64,000 bases of DNA from Paucimonas lemoignei (lineage in GTDB: Bacteria; Pseudomonadota; Gammaproteobacteria; Burkholderiales; Burkholderiaceae_D), in contig NZ_SLZQ01000002.1 in assembly GCF_004342585.1 (NCBI RefSeq), forward strand, positions 186,001 through 250,000, given 5' to 3'. The translations under genes were made by a program, and so were the position numbers. Shown here piece after piece: positions 17,969-28,085 of this stretch. The notes under the pieces are model-generated. The model did not search any database and was not told the DNA's origin. It saw nothing but the letters and a program-made list of their open reading frames with translations. The stretch's first letter is position 1. Each line of letters opens with the position of its first letter.

Positions 17969-20224
17969 ATGGCGGATCATAACAAGGAGTTCCTGCAAAA
18001 GCTGCTCGTCACGTTTCGTGTCGAGGCGCAGGAGCATGTGCAAGATACCGTCGCCAGCCTGGTCTTGCTGGAACAGGCTGGACCGGACGCGCGCAAGGGC
18101 CTTGTCGAACGCATACTGAAAAGGCTGCACACGCTGAAAGGGGCGGCACGGGCGGTCACCCTGACGGAACTGGAAATGCTTTGCCATACGATGGAAAGCG
18201 TATTTTCGGAGCTGCACAAGTCGCCGCAGGCGCTGCTGCCGGAGCAATTCGATCTTGCCCACCAGGCCGGCACTATGATGCAGGCGTTGGTCGAGAACCC
18301 TTCCGGCCGGGTACGCAACCAGGCTGCCAGCCTTGCGGCGCGGCTGGAACAGTTGGCCGAGCTTTTGGCGCAACCCGCACACGATACTCTTGAGGCGACG
18401 GCTACGCCAACGGCGTTCACGCCGCCGGAGGAAATCGGGCAAGCGGTCGAAGCGCGGGAGCCGTCCAGTTCTGAAATGATCCGCGTGCAGAGCAAGTACC
18501 TGGATGTCATCCGCTATCAGGCCGAAGCACTGTTATCGGTGGAGCTCAACCTGCAGCATCACCTCAATGATTTGCTGTCACTGGTCGACGACATCGCCAT
18601 GCAACGAGAAGAGACCAGGATCGCAGAGGCGCCTTCCGGCGCCGCCATGCGCGCGCGGCGTTCCGGCACACGGATGCGGCCGCACGATGCACAGGTTCGT
18701 GGCGCGGATGCCGAGCAGTTCAACAGTCAGCTGGAGTTGCGCTGCCGGCGCCTGGCGGAATCCATGGGCAGAACCCGGCGCAATTTCTCGGTGATGCGTT
18801 CGAAGCTCATGGATGCCACCCTGGAGGTTGCGCTGGTGCCGTTCTCGCTGGTGCTGCAGCAACTGCCGGGATTGGTTCGCAACCTTGCCCGCAGCCAGGA
18901 CAAGGAAGCCGTGCTGGCCATCGAGGGAGACGGCGTGCAAATAGACCGACGCATCCTGGACACGGTGCGCGAAGCGCTGATCCATCTCGTCACCAATGCG
19001 GTCGACCACGGGATAGAAACGACTGAACAAAGGCAAGCCAAGGGTAAGCCGCCTGCCGGCGTGGTGCGCGTCAGTATTGCCCAGCTTGGTGGCAACCGGG
19101 TATCGGTACTGGTCCGGGACGATGGCGCAGGCATCGATATCGGCCAGGTGGCCGCGGCGGCCGCGCAGGCGCAGCACCTGGATGCCGCCCAGATCGCCGC
19201 TTTCGGCAACCAGCAGAAGTTGAACCTGGTGCTGCTGGCAGGGGTATCGACCAATGCCAACGTCACACAAACCTCCGGGCGTGGCGTCGGGCTGGCGATC
19301 GTTGCCGAACGGGTCGCGGCGGTGGGCGGCGAACTGTCGATCGAGAATGCACCGGGCGCCGGCTGCGCATTCAAGCTGGTGTTGCCGATGCGGCTCGCGA
19401 CGTTACGGGGATTGGTGCTGCGCATCAGTGGCATGCAATACGTGCTGCCTCTCACTGGGCTGGAAAGCGTGCGTGCGCTCAGGGACGGCGATATCCAGAC
19501 AGTGGAAGGCCGCGAGACATTGCTGGCCGGCGGGCGCGTCGTGCCGGCCGTGCGATTGGGAAGCTTGTTGGGACTGGCCCGGCGCGGCAATACCGGCATG
19601 GCGGAGGAAAGCGTCGCCGTCATCGTGCGCATGGCAGACACTGTGCTGGCCTTGCTGGCCGATGAAATCCTGGCTGAACAGGAAGTGCTGCCCAAGAGCC
19701 TGGGCAAGCAGCTGCGGCGCGTTCGCTATATTTCGGGCGCAACCATGCTGGGGGATGGCAGCCTGGTGGCGATACTCGGGCTGGACGATATCGTCAAATA
19801 TGGATTGAGTCATGCGGGTGCGACGCTCCAGGCTGACAGCGTCGGTGCCGACGAGGGGCGCATGAAGCGCGTGCTGGTGGCGGAAGATTCCATCACATCG
19901 CGCCTGCTCTTGAAGCATATCCTCGAAAGCGCGGGCTACCAGGTCGACACTGCGGTCGACGGGCTGGATGCCTTATCGAAATTGCGGCATGAAGATTTTT
20001 CCCTGCTCGTCAGCGATATCGAAATGCCGCGCATGGATGGCCTGGCATTGACCGAACGGTTGCGTGCCGACCCGAAGACGGAGAACTTGCCGATCGTGCT
20101 GGTGACTTCGCTGCAGTCGCCCGCTGAAAAGGAAAGAGGCTTGCACGCCGGCGCCGATGCCTACGTCGTCAAAGGCGCGTTCGACCAGGATGGCTTGCTG
20201 TCGACGATAAGGCGGCTGATATGA
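17969..20224 (+). CDS. CheA-type hybrid histidine kinase with C-terminal receiver (WspE-like)
   Basis: 751 residues. Order: an Hpt domain (about 1-110) with phospho-His in LHTLKGAARAV; a linker; dimerisation and HATPase regions (about 250-480) with LIHLVTNAVDHGIE and DDGAGID; a CheW-like regulatory domain (about 480-610); and a receiver (about 630-751) with phospho-Asp in LLVSDIEMPRMDG and the conserved Lys in YVVKGAF. No P2 domain or separate CheY is visible in the operon, as in Wsp systems. Starts 8 bp after the MCP stop. Confidence 0.92.
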   Translation: MADHNKEFLQKLLVTFRVEAQEHVQDTVASLVLLEQAGPDARKGLVERILKRLHTLKGAARAVTLTELEMLCHTMESVFSELHKSPQALLPEQFDLAHQAGTMMQALVENPSGRVRNQAASLAARLEQLAELLAQPAHDTLEATATPTAFTPPEEIGQAVEAREPSSSEMIRVQSKYLDVIRYQAEALLSVELNLQHHLNDLLSLVDDIAMQREETRIAEAPSGAAMRARRSGTRMRPHDAQVRGADAEQFNSQLELRCRRLAESMGRTRRNFSVMRSKLMDATLEVALVPFSLVLQQLPGLVRNLARSQDKEAVLAIEGDGVQIDRRILDTVREALIHLVTNAVDHGIETTEQRQAKGKPPAGVVRVSIAQLGGNRVSVLVRDDGAGIDIGQVAAAAAQAQHLDAAQIAAFGNQQKLNLVLLAGVSTNANVTQTSGRGVGLAIVAERVAAVGGELSIENAPGAGCAFKLVLPMRLATLRGLVLRISGMQYVLPLTGLESVRALRDGDIQTVEGRETLLAGGRVVPAVRLGSLLGLARRGNTGMAEESVAVIVRMADTVLALLADEILAEQEVLPKSLGKQLRRVRYISGATMLGDGSLVAILGLDDIVKYGLSHAGATLQADSVGADEGRMKRVLVAEDSITSRLLLKHILESAGYQVDTAVDGLDALSKLRHEDFSLLVSDIEMPRMDGLALTERLRADPKTENLPIVLVTSLQSPAEKERGLHAGADAYVVKGAFDQDGLLSTIRRLI

Positions 20225-21321
20225 CGGAAAAGAACGGAAGGACGCGGGTGCTGGTGGTCGACGACTCTGCTTCGGTGCGCGAACTGCTCGTGCACATACT
20301 CGCCGCCGATCCGGCAATCGACATTGTCGGCTGTGCCGCGGATGGAGAAGAAGCGCTCAGGATGGTGCAGGAAAAACGGCCGGACGTGATCACCATGGAC
20401 TTGCATATGCCGAACCTCGACGGCATTGAGGCGACGCGCCTGATCATGCAGGCTTGTCCGACGCCTGTCGTCATCGTCAGCGGCAGCGCCAGCCGCGCTG
20501 ACGTGGACGCCAGCTTCCGTGCCATCGAGGCCGGCGCCCTGGTGGTCGTGCAGCGCCCGTCCGGCGCGGACCAGCCGGCGCATCAGGCATCGGCAAGCGC
20601 GCTGCTGCGCGCAGTCAAGTCGATGGCTGAGGTAAAAGTGGTGCGTCGCTGGCCCAAGGAGCGGCTGCGCAACAAGGCGGCAGCGGATTTGCAGGAAGCT
20701 TGCGCGTCATCGGCGGTGTCGAGAAGGCTGGCGCTCATCGGCGCTTCCACCGGCGGCCCGGCGGTCATACGGGAAATCCTTGCCGAAATTCCCGCCGGAT
20801 GCGCCATGCCCATCGTGATCGTGCAGCACATGTCTTCCGGCTTCGTTGAAGGATTCGCGCAGTGGCTCTCTTCTGCCAGCAAGTTTCCCGTCTCGATTGC
20901 AAAGCATGGCGACATGCTGGCGGATGGCCTCGCCTATCTTGCCCCCGACGGTTTTCAGATGGGGATTACCCGGGACTTGCGCATTTCGCTGGTTCGCGCG
21001 GCGCCGGAACATGGCATGTGCCCGTCGGTTTCCTACCTTTTTCGTTCCGTAAAAAAGGAACTCTGTCGCAATACGGCCGCGGTCCTGCTGACCGGGATGG
21101 GCAAGGATGGTGCCGTGGAACTGCGGCGCCTGAAGGATGACGGCGCCGTGACGATCGTGCAGGACCGCAGCTCCGCCGCGGTCTATGGCATGCCCGGCGA
21201 AGCGATCAGACAGGATGCCGCGCAAATGATCCTCGCGCCGGCAGAAATCGGAAAGGTGCTGCGCATGTTTGCACAGAACATGACGGCGCGACTGCCTCTG
21301 GCTGGACAGGAAGGAAAATAA
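20221..21321 (+). CDS. CheB methylesterase (WspF-like)
   Basis: 366 residues. The receiver domain (1-120) has phospho-Asp in VITMDLHMPNLDG. The esterase domain (about 170-355) has the catalytic triad motifs GASTGGPA (Ser), VQHMSSGF (His) and TGMGKDG (Asp). The conserved receiver Lys appears as Arg (VVVQRPSG). It would remove receptor methyl groups and reset the system; loss of WspF in Pseudomonas locks output on. The start overlaps the CheA stop (ATGA). Confidence 0.92.
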   Translation: MTEKNGRTRVLVVDDSASVRELLVHILAADPAIDIVGCAADGEEALRMVQEKRPDVITMDLHMPNLDGIEATRLIMQACPTPVVIVSGSASRADVDASFRAIEAGALVVVQRPSGADQPAHQASASALLRAVKSMAEVKVVRRWPKERLRNKAAADLQEACASSAVSRRLALIGASTGGPAVIREILAEIPAGCAMPIVIVQHMSSGFVEGFAQWLSSASKFPVSIAKHGDMLADGLAYLAPDGFQMGITRDLRISLVRAAPEHGMCPSVSYLFRSVKKELCRNTAAVLLTGMGKDGAVELRRLKDDGAVTIVQDRSSAAVYGMPGEAIRQDAAQMILAPAEIGKVLRMFAQNMTARLPLAGQEGK

Positions 21322-24135
21322 ATGAACAACAATATCAATCAACCCAACCTCATTCCAGAAATTTTGATCGTCGAAGATAGCGAGACGCAGGCCAACCAGC
21401 TCGCGCATCTCCTGTCGCACAACGGCTATCGCGTCCGCGTGGCGAAAGATGGCGCCGCAGGCCTGATCCAGGCGAGGCAGACAAAGCCGACCTTGATCAT
21501 CAGCGACATCGCCATGCCGCATATGGATGGTTTCGAGATGTGCCGCGAGCTGAAGAAAGACGAGGATCTTCAGGATGTGCCGGTCATTCTCCTGACTGCC
21601 TTGAGCAGCCTGTACGACGTGATCAAGGGGCTGGATTGCGGCGCTGATAATTTCATTCGCAAGCCTTTTGAAGAGAAAAACCTGCTGAGCCGGATCCGCT
21701 TCATTCTTGCCAATCACGAATTGCGCAGCAGCGAGCGGGTGCAGCTCGGAATGAAGATCAGCCTGGGCGGGCAAACCCATTTCGTGACGGCGGAACGGCA
21801 GCAGATTTTCGACCTTCTCATCTCGACTTACGAAGAAGCGATACAGATGACGGAAGAATTGCGAGCGCAGCAGCGGCAGATCGCGCGCTCGTACCAGTCC
21901 ATCGAAGGGCTGTACCAGATCGCGGCAACGCTCAACCCGGCGATCACGGAACAGGAAGTCGCCGAAAAGGCGCTGGAGCGCGCGCTGGATCTTCCGGGCG
22001 TGACGGGCGGATGCATCAGGTTGTTCGATGCCGATGATAGGTTTCGCACGGTGGCGGCGCATGGCCTTGATTTTCAGGCATCCTTGTCTGCAGCCTGCTC
22101 AGGTTGCATTTGCCATGACAAGCTTGTCGCCGGCACCTTGCAATCTGCCGAAGTCGTCGAGTGCCCGTTCCTGGCAAAACATCATTCCTCCGACCCCTCG
22201 GCAAGGAGCCATGTCAGCGTGCCGCTCACCGTGGGGCAGCGCACGCTCGGCGTGATGAACCTGACCGGCGATCTGAAGTCGATATCTCGCGATGAGGATT
22301 TTCAGGTACTCGATACGGTAGGCAACCAGATCGCAGTAGCGCTGGAGCGCGCAAATCTGTATGCCCACATGGAGCACTTGGTTCAGGAACGGACCGAAGC
22401 TCTCCAGGCCGAGCGGAACCAGCTCTCCGCCGTGGTGAATACGACGGGGGCGCTGGTGGTTCTGATCGATACGCAAGGGCGCATCGAAGCATTCAACCCG
22501 GCCTGCGAGAATGCGCTCGGATGGCGGCGCGACGAAGTACGCGGCCGCTATTTCTTGGACTTGTTCATGAGTCCTGAACGCGTGGAACGCGCTAAGGCCT
22601 ACTACGAGAAAATGGTGGCAGGGGAATTGCCTCCGGAAGTGCACACCGAATGGCTCGCCCGCGACGGCAGCAAGCGCAATATCCTCTGGTCTCCGACATT
22701 TCTGCGCAATCCCGACGGCTCCATCCAGTATTTCCTGGCTACTGGGATCGATGTCAGCGAGTTGCGGCAAGCCGAAGAGAAAGTTCAATACCTTAGCAAC
22801 TTCGACATGCTGACTGGCTTGCCTAACCGCGTCCTGTTCAAGGCTACGTTAGCGCTGCTGCAGGATATGGCTACCAGCGACAAGTGCATCGGTGGACTGA
22901 TGATGATCGATTTCCCGCGCCTTCCATTTATACGGGAAAGCCTGGGCGGAAAAGTCGAGCAGGAGTTGCTCCTGCAAATTGCCGGCAGAATCCGGGAGTG
23001 GGGTAATGAGCCGAGCCGGAGGTTCGCCCGCCTGGGTGACAGCAGCTTTGCCGCCATGGACGTGGGGCAGAGTGCCGCAGAATTCGCCGGCGTCGCACGG
23101 CAACTGCTATCGCAGCTCGATCAGGCTTTCCTAGTCCAGCAGCAGGAACTGCATCTGGAAGCATTTATCGGGATTGCCGTTTATCCCAACGACAGCCAGG
23201 ATTTCGACACGCTGGTTCAATGCGCGGAAGTCGCCATGCGCCGCGCACACGACAGCAAGACAATGCGGTACGAGTTCTATACGCCCGAATTGAACCGCGG
23301 CGCGAATGAACGCTTCAAACTTGAAAGCGATCTGCGTCGCGCCGTGGGCCAGGATGAGCTGGTGCTGCACTACCAGCCGCAGGTCGATCTGCGCACCGGG
23401 CGCGTAGTGGGAATGGAAGCGCTGATTCGCTGGCAGCATCCGGAATTCGGATTGATCCCGCCAGGCCGCTTTATCGCCATTGCCGAGGAAACCGGATTGA
23501 TCGTGCCGATCGGCGCATGGGTGTTGCGGACTGCCTGTGTCCAGATCAGAGAGTGGCAGCGCGCCGGCCAGAGCGAGCTACGTATCGGCATTAACCTCTC
23601 TGCCCGCCAGTTCGAGCAGCATGACCTCGCCAGCATGATTGCCGCGGTGCTGGAGGAAACCGGCCTGGAAGCCCGCTTCCTTGACCTTGAACTCACCGAA
23701 AGCATGGTCATGAAGGACGTGGAAACCGCGATCGGCATCCTGAACGATTTGAAAACATTGGGCGTTCAGCTTTCCATCGATGATTTCGGCACAGGGTATT
23801 CCAGCCTTTCCTATCTCAAGCGCTTTCCCATCGATGTGTTGAAGATCGACCAATCGTTCGTGCGGGGAATTGCGCAGCATTCGAATGATGCGGCCATTTC
23901 GGGAGCCATCATCTCAATGGCGCACAGCCTGGGCATCCGGGTGATTGCCGAAGGCGTGGAAACCGAAGAACAGTGCGCCTACCTGTCGCAGAAATTGTGC
24001 GAGGAAATCCAGGGTTATCTGTTTTCCGAACCCCTGCCGGCAAGCGAGATTGAAGTCTTGCTAAGAGATGGGAAACAGTTGCCGATGCATCTGTTGCGGC
24101 AAAAGCAGCAACCGATGCTGCAGGTCGCTTCCTAG
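21322..24135 (+). CDS. REC-GAF-PAS-GGDEF(degenerate)-EAL output regulator
   Basis: 937 residues, the predicted output of the chemosensory operon. The receiver (about 12-130) has phospho-Asp in LIISDIAMPHMDG and Lys in IRKPFEEK. A GAF domain (about 200-350) holds a Cys pair (SGCICHDK). A PAS domain (about 365-485) follows. The GGDEF position reads RLGDSSFAA, so cyclase activity is unlikely. The EAL domain (about 670-925) keeps GMEALIRW, ELTESMVM and DDFGTGYSS, which fits an active phosphodiesterase. It begins immediately after the cheB stop, with AGGAAGG upstream. The canonical WspR output has an active GGDEF and no EAL. Confidence 0.9.
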   Translation: MNNNINQPNLIPEILIVEDSETQANQLAHLLSHNGYRVRVAKDGAAGLIQARQTKPTLIISDIAMPHMDGFEMCRELKKDEDLQDVPVILLTALSSLYDVIKGLDCGADNFIRKPFEEKNLLSRIRFILANHELRSSERVQLGMKISLGGQTHFVTAERQQIFDLLISTYEEAIQMTEELRAQQRQIARSYQSIEGLYQIAATLNPAITEQEVAEKALERALDLPGVTGGCIRLFDADDRFRTVAAHGLDFQASLSAACSGCICHDKLVAGTLQSAEVVECPFLAKHHSSDPSARSHVSVPLTVGQRTLGVMNLTGDLKSISRDEDFQVLDTVGNQIAVALERANLYAHMEHLVQERTEALQAERNQLSAVVNTTGALVVLIDTQGRIEAFNPACENALGWRRDEVRGRYFLDLFMSPERVERAKAYYEKMVAGELPPEVHTEWLARDGSKRNILWSPTFLRNPDGSIQYFLATGIDVSELRQAEEKVQYLSNFDMLTGLPNRVLFKATLALLQDMATSDKCIGGLMMIDFPRLPFIRESLGGKVEQELLLQIAGRIREWGNEPSRRFARLGDSSFAAMDVGQSAAEFAGVARQLLSQLDQAFLVQQQELHLEAFIGIAVYPNDSQDFDTLVQCAEVAMRRAHDSKTMRYEFYTPELNRGANERFKLESDLRRAVGQDELVLHYQPQVDLRTGRVVGMEALIRWQHPEFGLIPPGRFIAIAEETGLIVPIGAWVLRTACVQIREWQRAGQSELRIGINLSARQFEQHDLASMIAAVLEETGLEARFLDLELTESMVMKDVETAIGILNDLKTLGVQLSIDDFGTGYSSLSYLKRFPIDVLKIDQSFVRGIAQHSNDAAISGAIISMAHSLGIRVIAEGVETEEQCAYLSQKLCEEIQGYLFSEPLPASEIEVLLRDGKQLPMHLLRQKQQPMLQVAS

Positions 24136-27100
24136 TCAAACGCAAAATTATAAAAAATGGAAAATGCCGTGCGCGTGCCGGTATCGATTTCAAGCGTAAG
24201 CTTGCGGGAAATCGTATAGCGCAGCAGCAGGACGCTGCTGGCGCTTTCCAATCCCTGCTCAATGCCGATGTGCAGGCGTGACGAGACTTGCTTGCCGGCT
24301 GTGATAATGCGTTGCTGAAGCGTGCCGCTGCTGGTTCCCAAGCTGAGCTGGTCCAGTCCCAGGGCGCTCGCCAATCCTGCCTGCACTCCGGCCGCCGCGC
24401 CCTGGCCCAGCAACGCGCCGGCCGCTCCCTGCAAGGCAGCAAGATCGCCGCCTCCTGTCGTGGCGTCGAGGCCGCGGCCCAACACCAGCCAGGAAAGCTT
24501 TTCGGCATCGGCCACGGGTGGCTCCGACACCAGCACGATGCGCGGAGAGCGCGCGGTGCCCAGCACGGCGACGCCGGCTTCGACCTGCTGGCCGCGACGC
24601 ATGGCCAGGATATCCAGGCCAGGGTTGCCGGGGGCGCCATTAAAATAGAGCAGACCTTTTTCGATGCTGAGTTCGCGGCCATAGGCGGCAAACGTGCCGC
24701 GCTCGACACGCATGGCGCCTTGTGCCTTGAGCGCCTCGCCGGTGTTGTTCTTGAACTGTACCTGTCCCACCAGCACGGCATTCAAGCCATGGCCGCGCAC
24801 GGTGACGCCTTCACCCAGGCCGATGACGACGTCCAGTGCAGGCGGTGCGGAAGGCTTGGAGGATTTTTGACCGGCAATCACCACGTCGTCGGAAAGCGAT
24901 GGCTTGTCAGCCTGACCAAGGTCGAAAAAGCCGGAATCGGCAAAAAAGCCACCGCTGGCTTGCAGGCGTCCTTCGCGATACACCACGTTGCCATTGCCGC
25001 TGATGACCAGCTTGCGGTCACTGCGCGTCAATAAGGGATAGCGATCGGACTTGATCGCCAGCTGAGCATCGGGCTGCGTGCCGGCCAGATCGATCGGTCC
25101 GCTGACGGCAAGCTGGCCGCCATTGCTGACGAATGCCAGGCTTTGCAGCAGCAGGCGGGTATCCTGGAAGCTGGCATCGAGACTGCCGCCGCGCAAGTCC
25201 ACGCCCAGGTCGGGCAGCGCCAGGCGCAGGAGCTGTCCCTTGATTTGGCCTGCCAGGCGGGGCGTGCCCACATTGCCAGCCAGTTGCACTTCACCATTCA
25301 CGCTGCCTTCGGCAATGGCGGTGGGCGCCAGCAGCGGCGCGACCCAGCGCAGCGAGGGCACCGAAATGCGCGCAGTGCCGGAGAGCGCCGATTGCGGCGT
25401 GATGCCCATGCGGACGCTGTTGTCCATGGCAACACCGGTATTGATGTCGATGGTGCCGAGGTTGCTGCCGTCGGCATGCAGTTCCAGCTGCAGCTTGCCA
25501 TTATCGGCATTGGCGCGTGCTTCGAGGCGTTGCAGGCCGAGCGTGACCGGCGCCGCGCCGCGGGTGGAAAGGTCGCCCCGTTCGCGCCGGATCAGGATGC
25601 TGCCGCGCGGCGTGCCGGCCAGCGTGACATTCCATTCCCCGCCGAACTGCAGGTCGGTGCGGATGTCCGGCTGCGGTTGCAGGTAGGCGAGGAGCGATGC
25701 CAATGGCAACTGTTCAAAGCGCCCGCTGGTTTGCATGCCTTTCTCATCCCGGCTGAACTGCTCGATAGCCAGCAATGCGCCATCCATCGTCATGCGGAAT
25801 TGCCGCAGGTCGATACGCTGGGGAGAAACATCCAGGGGCGAGGGCGCCGCGAGCTGGGCTTGCAGACGTCCTGTGGCGTTGAATTGCTCGATGCTGCCTT
25901 GCCAGCGCATTTTTTGCGCTTGCAGTGCGCCTGCCGCTTGCACTTGCCATTGCTGTCCCGGCTGCGCCAGCTTGGCGGTGATCGTGTGGCGGCCGGTAGT
26001 GCCTTGTGTATCGATGTTGATGCTGTCGATGCGGTTGCCCGCCAGCGTCAGCTGTTGCGCCTGTAACTGCAACACAAGAGGCGCGTCGGCGGGGGGGGCG
26101 AAGCGCACCGCGGCGTTGAGATCCTGCGCCTGCAGCGCGCCGCTGACGAGCCCTTTGGCAACCGCCTCAAGCTCCACGCGGCTCACGATCAATGAAGCCT
26201 TGCGGTCCAGTTGTACTTCACCCTTGCCTTGCGAACTTTCCAGTTGCGTCATGCCGGGCAGGCGCAGGCTCGCGGCTTGCCATTGCGCGATGATGAGCGG
26301 ACGGATGAAGCTGCCGCGCGCATTGCCGCTGACTTGAAGCGAACCGGCAAATTCCGGCCCAATCTGGTCGAGCTTGGGCGCCTCCAGCGTATAGCGCAAG
26401 TCGCCGCGATCGGCCTCCAGGCGTCCCGCGACATCGAGCCGGTTGGCGCCGGCGACAAGCATCAATTTGGGAATGTCGAGGCTGTCGGCGCGAAGACTGG
26501 CGCGGCCTTCTCCCTTCAGCGGCTGGCCCGCCAGACGGCTGTCGGCGATGGCGAAGTCGAGATCGGCGCTTGGCTGGGGCGACAGCGCGCCGCGCAGCGA
26601 GAATTTGCCATTCAGGTAGAGGTCGGGCAGCTTGGCAAACTGGCCAAGGTCTTGCAAATGGAAACGCGTGACGTTGCCATCGGCGGCGAACTCCCGCTTG
26701 CCATTCAATTGCAGCTTGCCGCTGGCGCGCAATTCGCCATCGCCAAGCTTGAGGCTGGCGCGCTCCAGAGCCAGCGCTTCGTTCGCCAGCATTGCTTGCG
26801 CCGACAGGGCGAGGCGGCGGCGTTGCAGAGGTTCGACCATGTCGAGATTGAATTCCTGGCGGCCAGATTCATGGCGGATGCCGGCGCTGCCGGTCAGGTG
26901 GGTTTCCAGCATCCGCTCGTCGAGGCGGTGCAAATCGAGCGAAGCAGTCGTTACCGCCAGGTTGAGCGCGCCACGAAACAGCCGCCCGCTGCCTTGCAGT
27001 TCGCCAGCCGCTTGCTTCGCCGTGCCCAGCGAAGCGACGATGCTGTCCAGATACAGACCTTCGGCGTCTTGCCGAAAGCGCGTCGATAGCGAGCGCAATG

Positions 27101-28085
27101 GCAGCCGGCCTGCATCGTACGTGCCCGCTTCTTGATTGGTGATCGTCAGCGTGCCATCGTTGTCGTCGGCAACCAGCGTGCCGTCGATACGGGTTTGCGG
27201 CAGCGTCGCCAAGAAAGCGGCGAGATCCAAATTTTGGGCCTGAATCCGGGCATTCTGCAGCGGGGCATCGCCGAAGGGCTGCAAAGTGGCTTGTCCCTTG
27301 ACGCTGGCGGCGCCGATGGCCAGGTCCACGGCGGCTTGCAACTGCGCGAGGCTGCCGTCCAAGCGGATCTGGCCAGTGCCGGCAATGTCTTGTTCGTTGG
27401 CGCGCGCGTCGGCCCGGGCATGAAATTCGCCGCTTAAGGCATAAGGCTTGGCATCCGCAAGCGTGAGCTGGCCCTGCAGGTCGCCGCGCAAGCCATCCGG
27501 CGTTGCCTTGCCGGCGGCATCGCTGCTGGCGGCAGCCATGCTTGACGCTGCCAGCTTGTCCAGGGTGAAGCGGTAGCGGTTTTTATCGTAATCCATGCGC
27601 ATCGAAAAGCCGCCCAGCTCGATGACATTGAGCGCCCCCCAGTTGAGCGTGCCGCGATCGACTTGCAGGCGCTCGACCGTCAGCTTCAGCGGCAGCGAAA
27701 GGTCGGCAGGCATCGACGCTGGTTCGGACGGCTGGCCGATGCGCTGGCGCAGCAGGATAGTGCCGACGCGCAGACTGGTGACATGCAGGTGCCCCTGAAA
27801 AAGCGCCTGCGGCCGCCAGTCCAGGCGAACATCCTGCAGTTCGGTATCCATGCCGGTGCCCTGGAGGCGCAACTGCCTGGCTTGCAACGGGCCGATCAGC
27901 CGGCCTGCAATGCCTTGTGCCTGCAACTTGCCGCCGGTGATTGAGGCTGCCACGCTCAGCACCGTGCGCGCGCCGCCGGTCGTGCCGCCCAGCCAGCCCA
28001 ATAGCGCCAGCAAGGCAAGTATGACGATTGCCGAGATGAGCCAGGCGCGGCTGCGGCGCGGTGGCATGGTAACTTCAGAAGACAT
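24132..28085 (-). CDS. tamB: Translocation and assembly module subunit TamB
   Basis: About 1317 residues. One N-terminal membrane anchor (AWLISAIVILALLALLGWL) is followed by a very long, repetitive beta-rich region and the conserved C-terminal TamB (DUF490) domain ending in FSIFYNFAFD. TamB bridges inner and outer membrane, working with TamA in outer-membrane protein insertion and lipid transport. The ATG at 28083-28085 overlaps the tamA stop by 11 bp; a second ATG at 28067 is possible. Upstream codons to 28241 lie inside tamA. The stop overlaps the convergent regulator gene by 3 bp. Confidence 0.92.
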   Translation of the reverse strand: MSSEVTMPPRRSRAWLISAIVILALLALLGWLGGTTGGARTVLSVAASITGGKLQAQGIAGRLIGPLQARQLRLQGTGMDTELQDVRLDWRPQALFQGHLHVTSLRVGTILLRQRIGQPSEPASMPADLSLPLKLTVERLQVDRGTLNWGALNVIELGGFSMRMDYDKNRYRFTLDKLAASSMAAASSDAAGKATPDGLRGDLQGQLTLADAKPYALSGEFHARADARANEQDIAGTGQIRLDGSLAQLQAAVDLAIGAASVKGQATLQPFGDAPLQNARIQAQNLDLAAFLATLPQTRIDGTLVADDNDGTLTITNQEAGTYDAGRLPLRSLSTRFRQDAEGLYLDSIVASLGTAKQAAGELQGSGRLFRGALNLAVTTASLDLHRLDERMLETHLTGSAGIRHESGRQEFNLDMVEPLQRRRLALSAQAMLANEALALERASLKLGDGELRASGKLQLNGKREFAADGNVTRFHLQDLGQFAKLPDLYLNGKFSLRGALSPQPSADLDFAIADSRLAGQPLKGEGRASLRADSLDIPKLMLVAGANRLDVAGRLEADRGDLRYTLEAPKLDQIGPEFAGSLQVSGNARGSFIRPLIIAQWQAASLRLPGMTQLESSQGKGEVQLDRKASLIVSRVELEAVAKGLVSGALQAQDLNAAVRFAPPADAPLVLQLQAQQLTLAGNRIDSINIDTQGTTGRHTITAKLAQPGQQWQVQAAGALQAQKMRWQGSIEQFNATGRLQAQLAAPSPLDVSPQRIDLRQFRMTMDGALLAIEQFSRDEKGMQTSGRFEQLPLASLLAYLQPQPDIRTDLQFGGEWNVTLAGTPRGSILIRRERGDLSTRGAAPVTLGLQRLEARANADNGKLQLELHADGSNLGTIDINTGVAMDNSVRMGITPQSALSGTARISVPSLRWVAPLLAPTAIAEGSVNGEVQLAGNVGTPRLAGQIKGQLLRLALPDLGVDLRGGSLDASFQDTRLLLQSLAFVSNGGQLAVSGPIDLAGTQPDAQLAIKSDRYPLLTRSDRKLVISGNGNVVYREGRLQASGGFFADSGFFDLGQADKPSLSDDVVIAGQKSSKPSAPPALDVVIGLGEGVTVRGHGLNAVLVGQVQFKNNTGEALKAQGAMRVERGTFAAYGRELSIEKGLLYFNGAPGNPGLDILAMRRGQQVEAGVAVLGTARSPRIVLVSEPPVADAEKLSWLVLGRGLDATTGGGDLAALQGAAGALLGQGAAAGVQAGLASALGLDQLSLGTSSGTLQQRIITAGKQVSSRLHIGIEQGLESASSVLLLRYTISRKLTLEIDTGTRTAFSIFYNFAFD

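Noticed and set aside
25143-26066. Long plus-strand frames within tamB
   Set aside because: Antisense shadows of a GC-rich coding region with strong third-position bias; no matching protein family.
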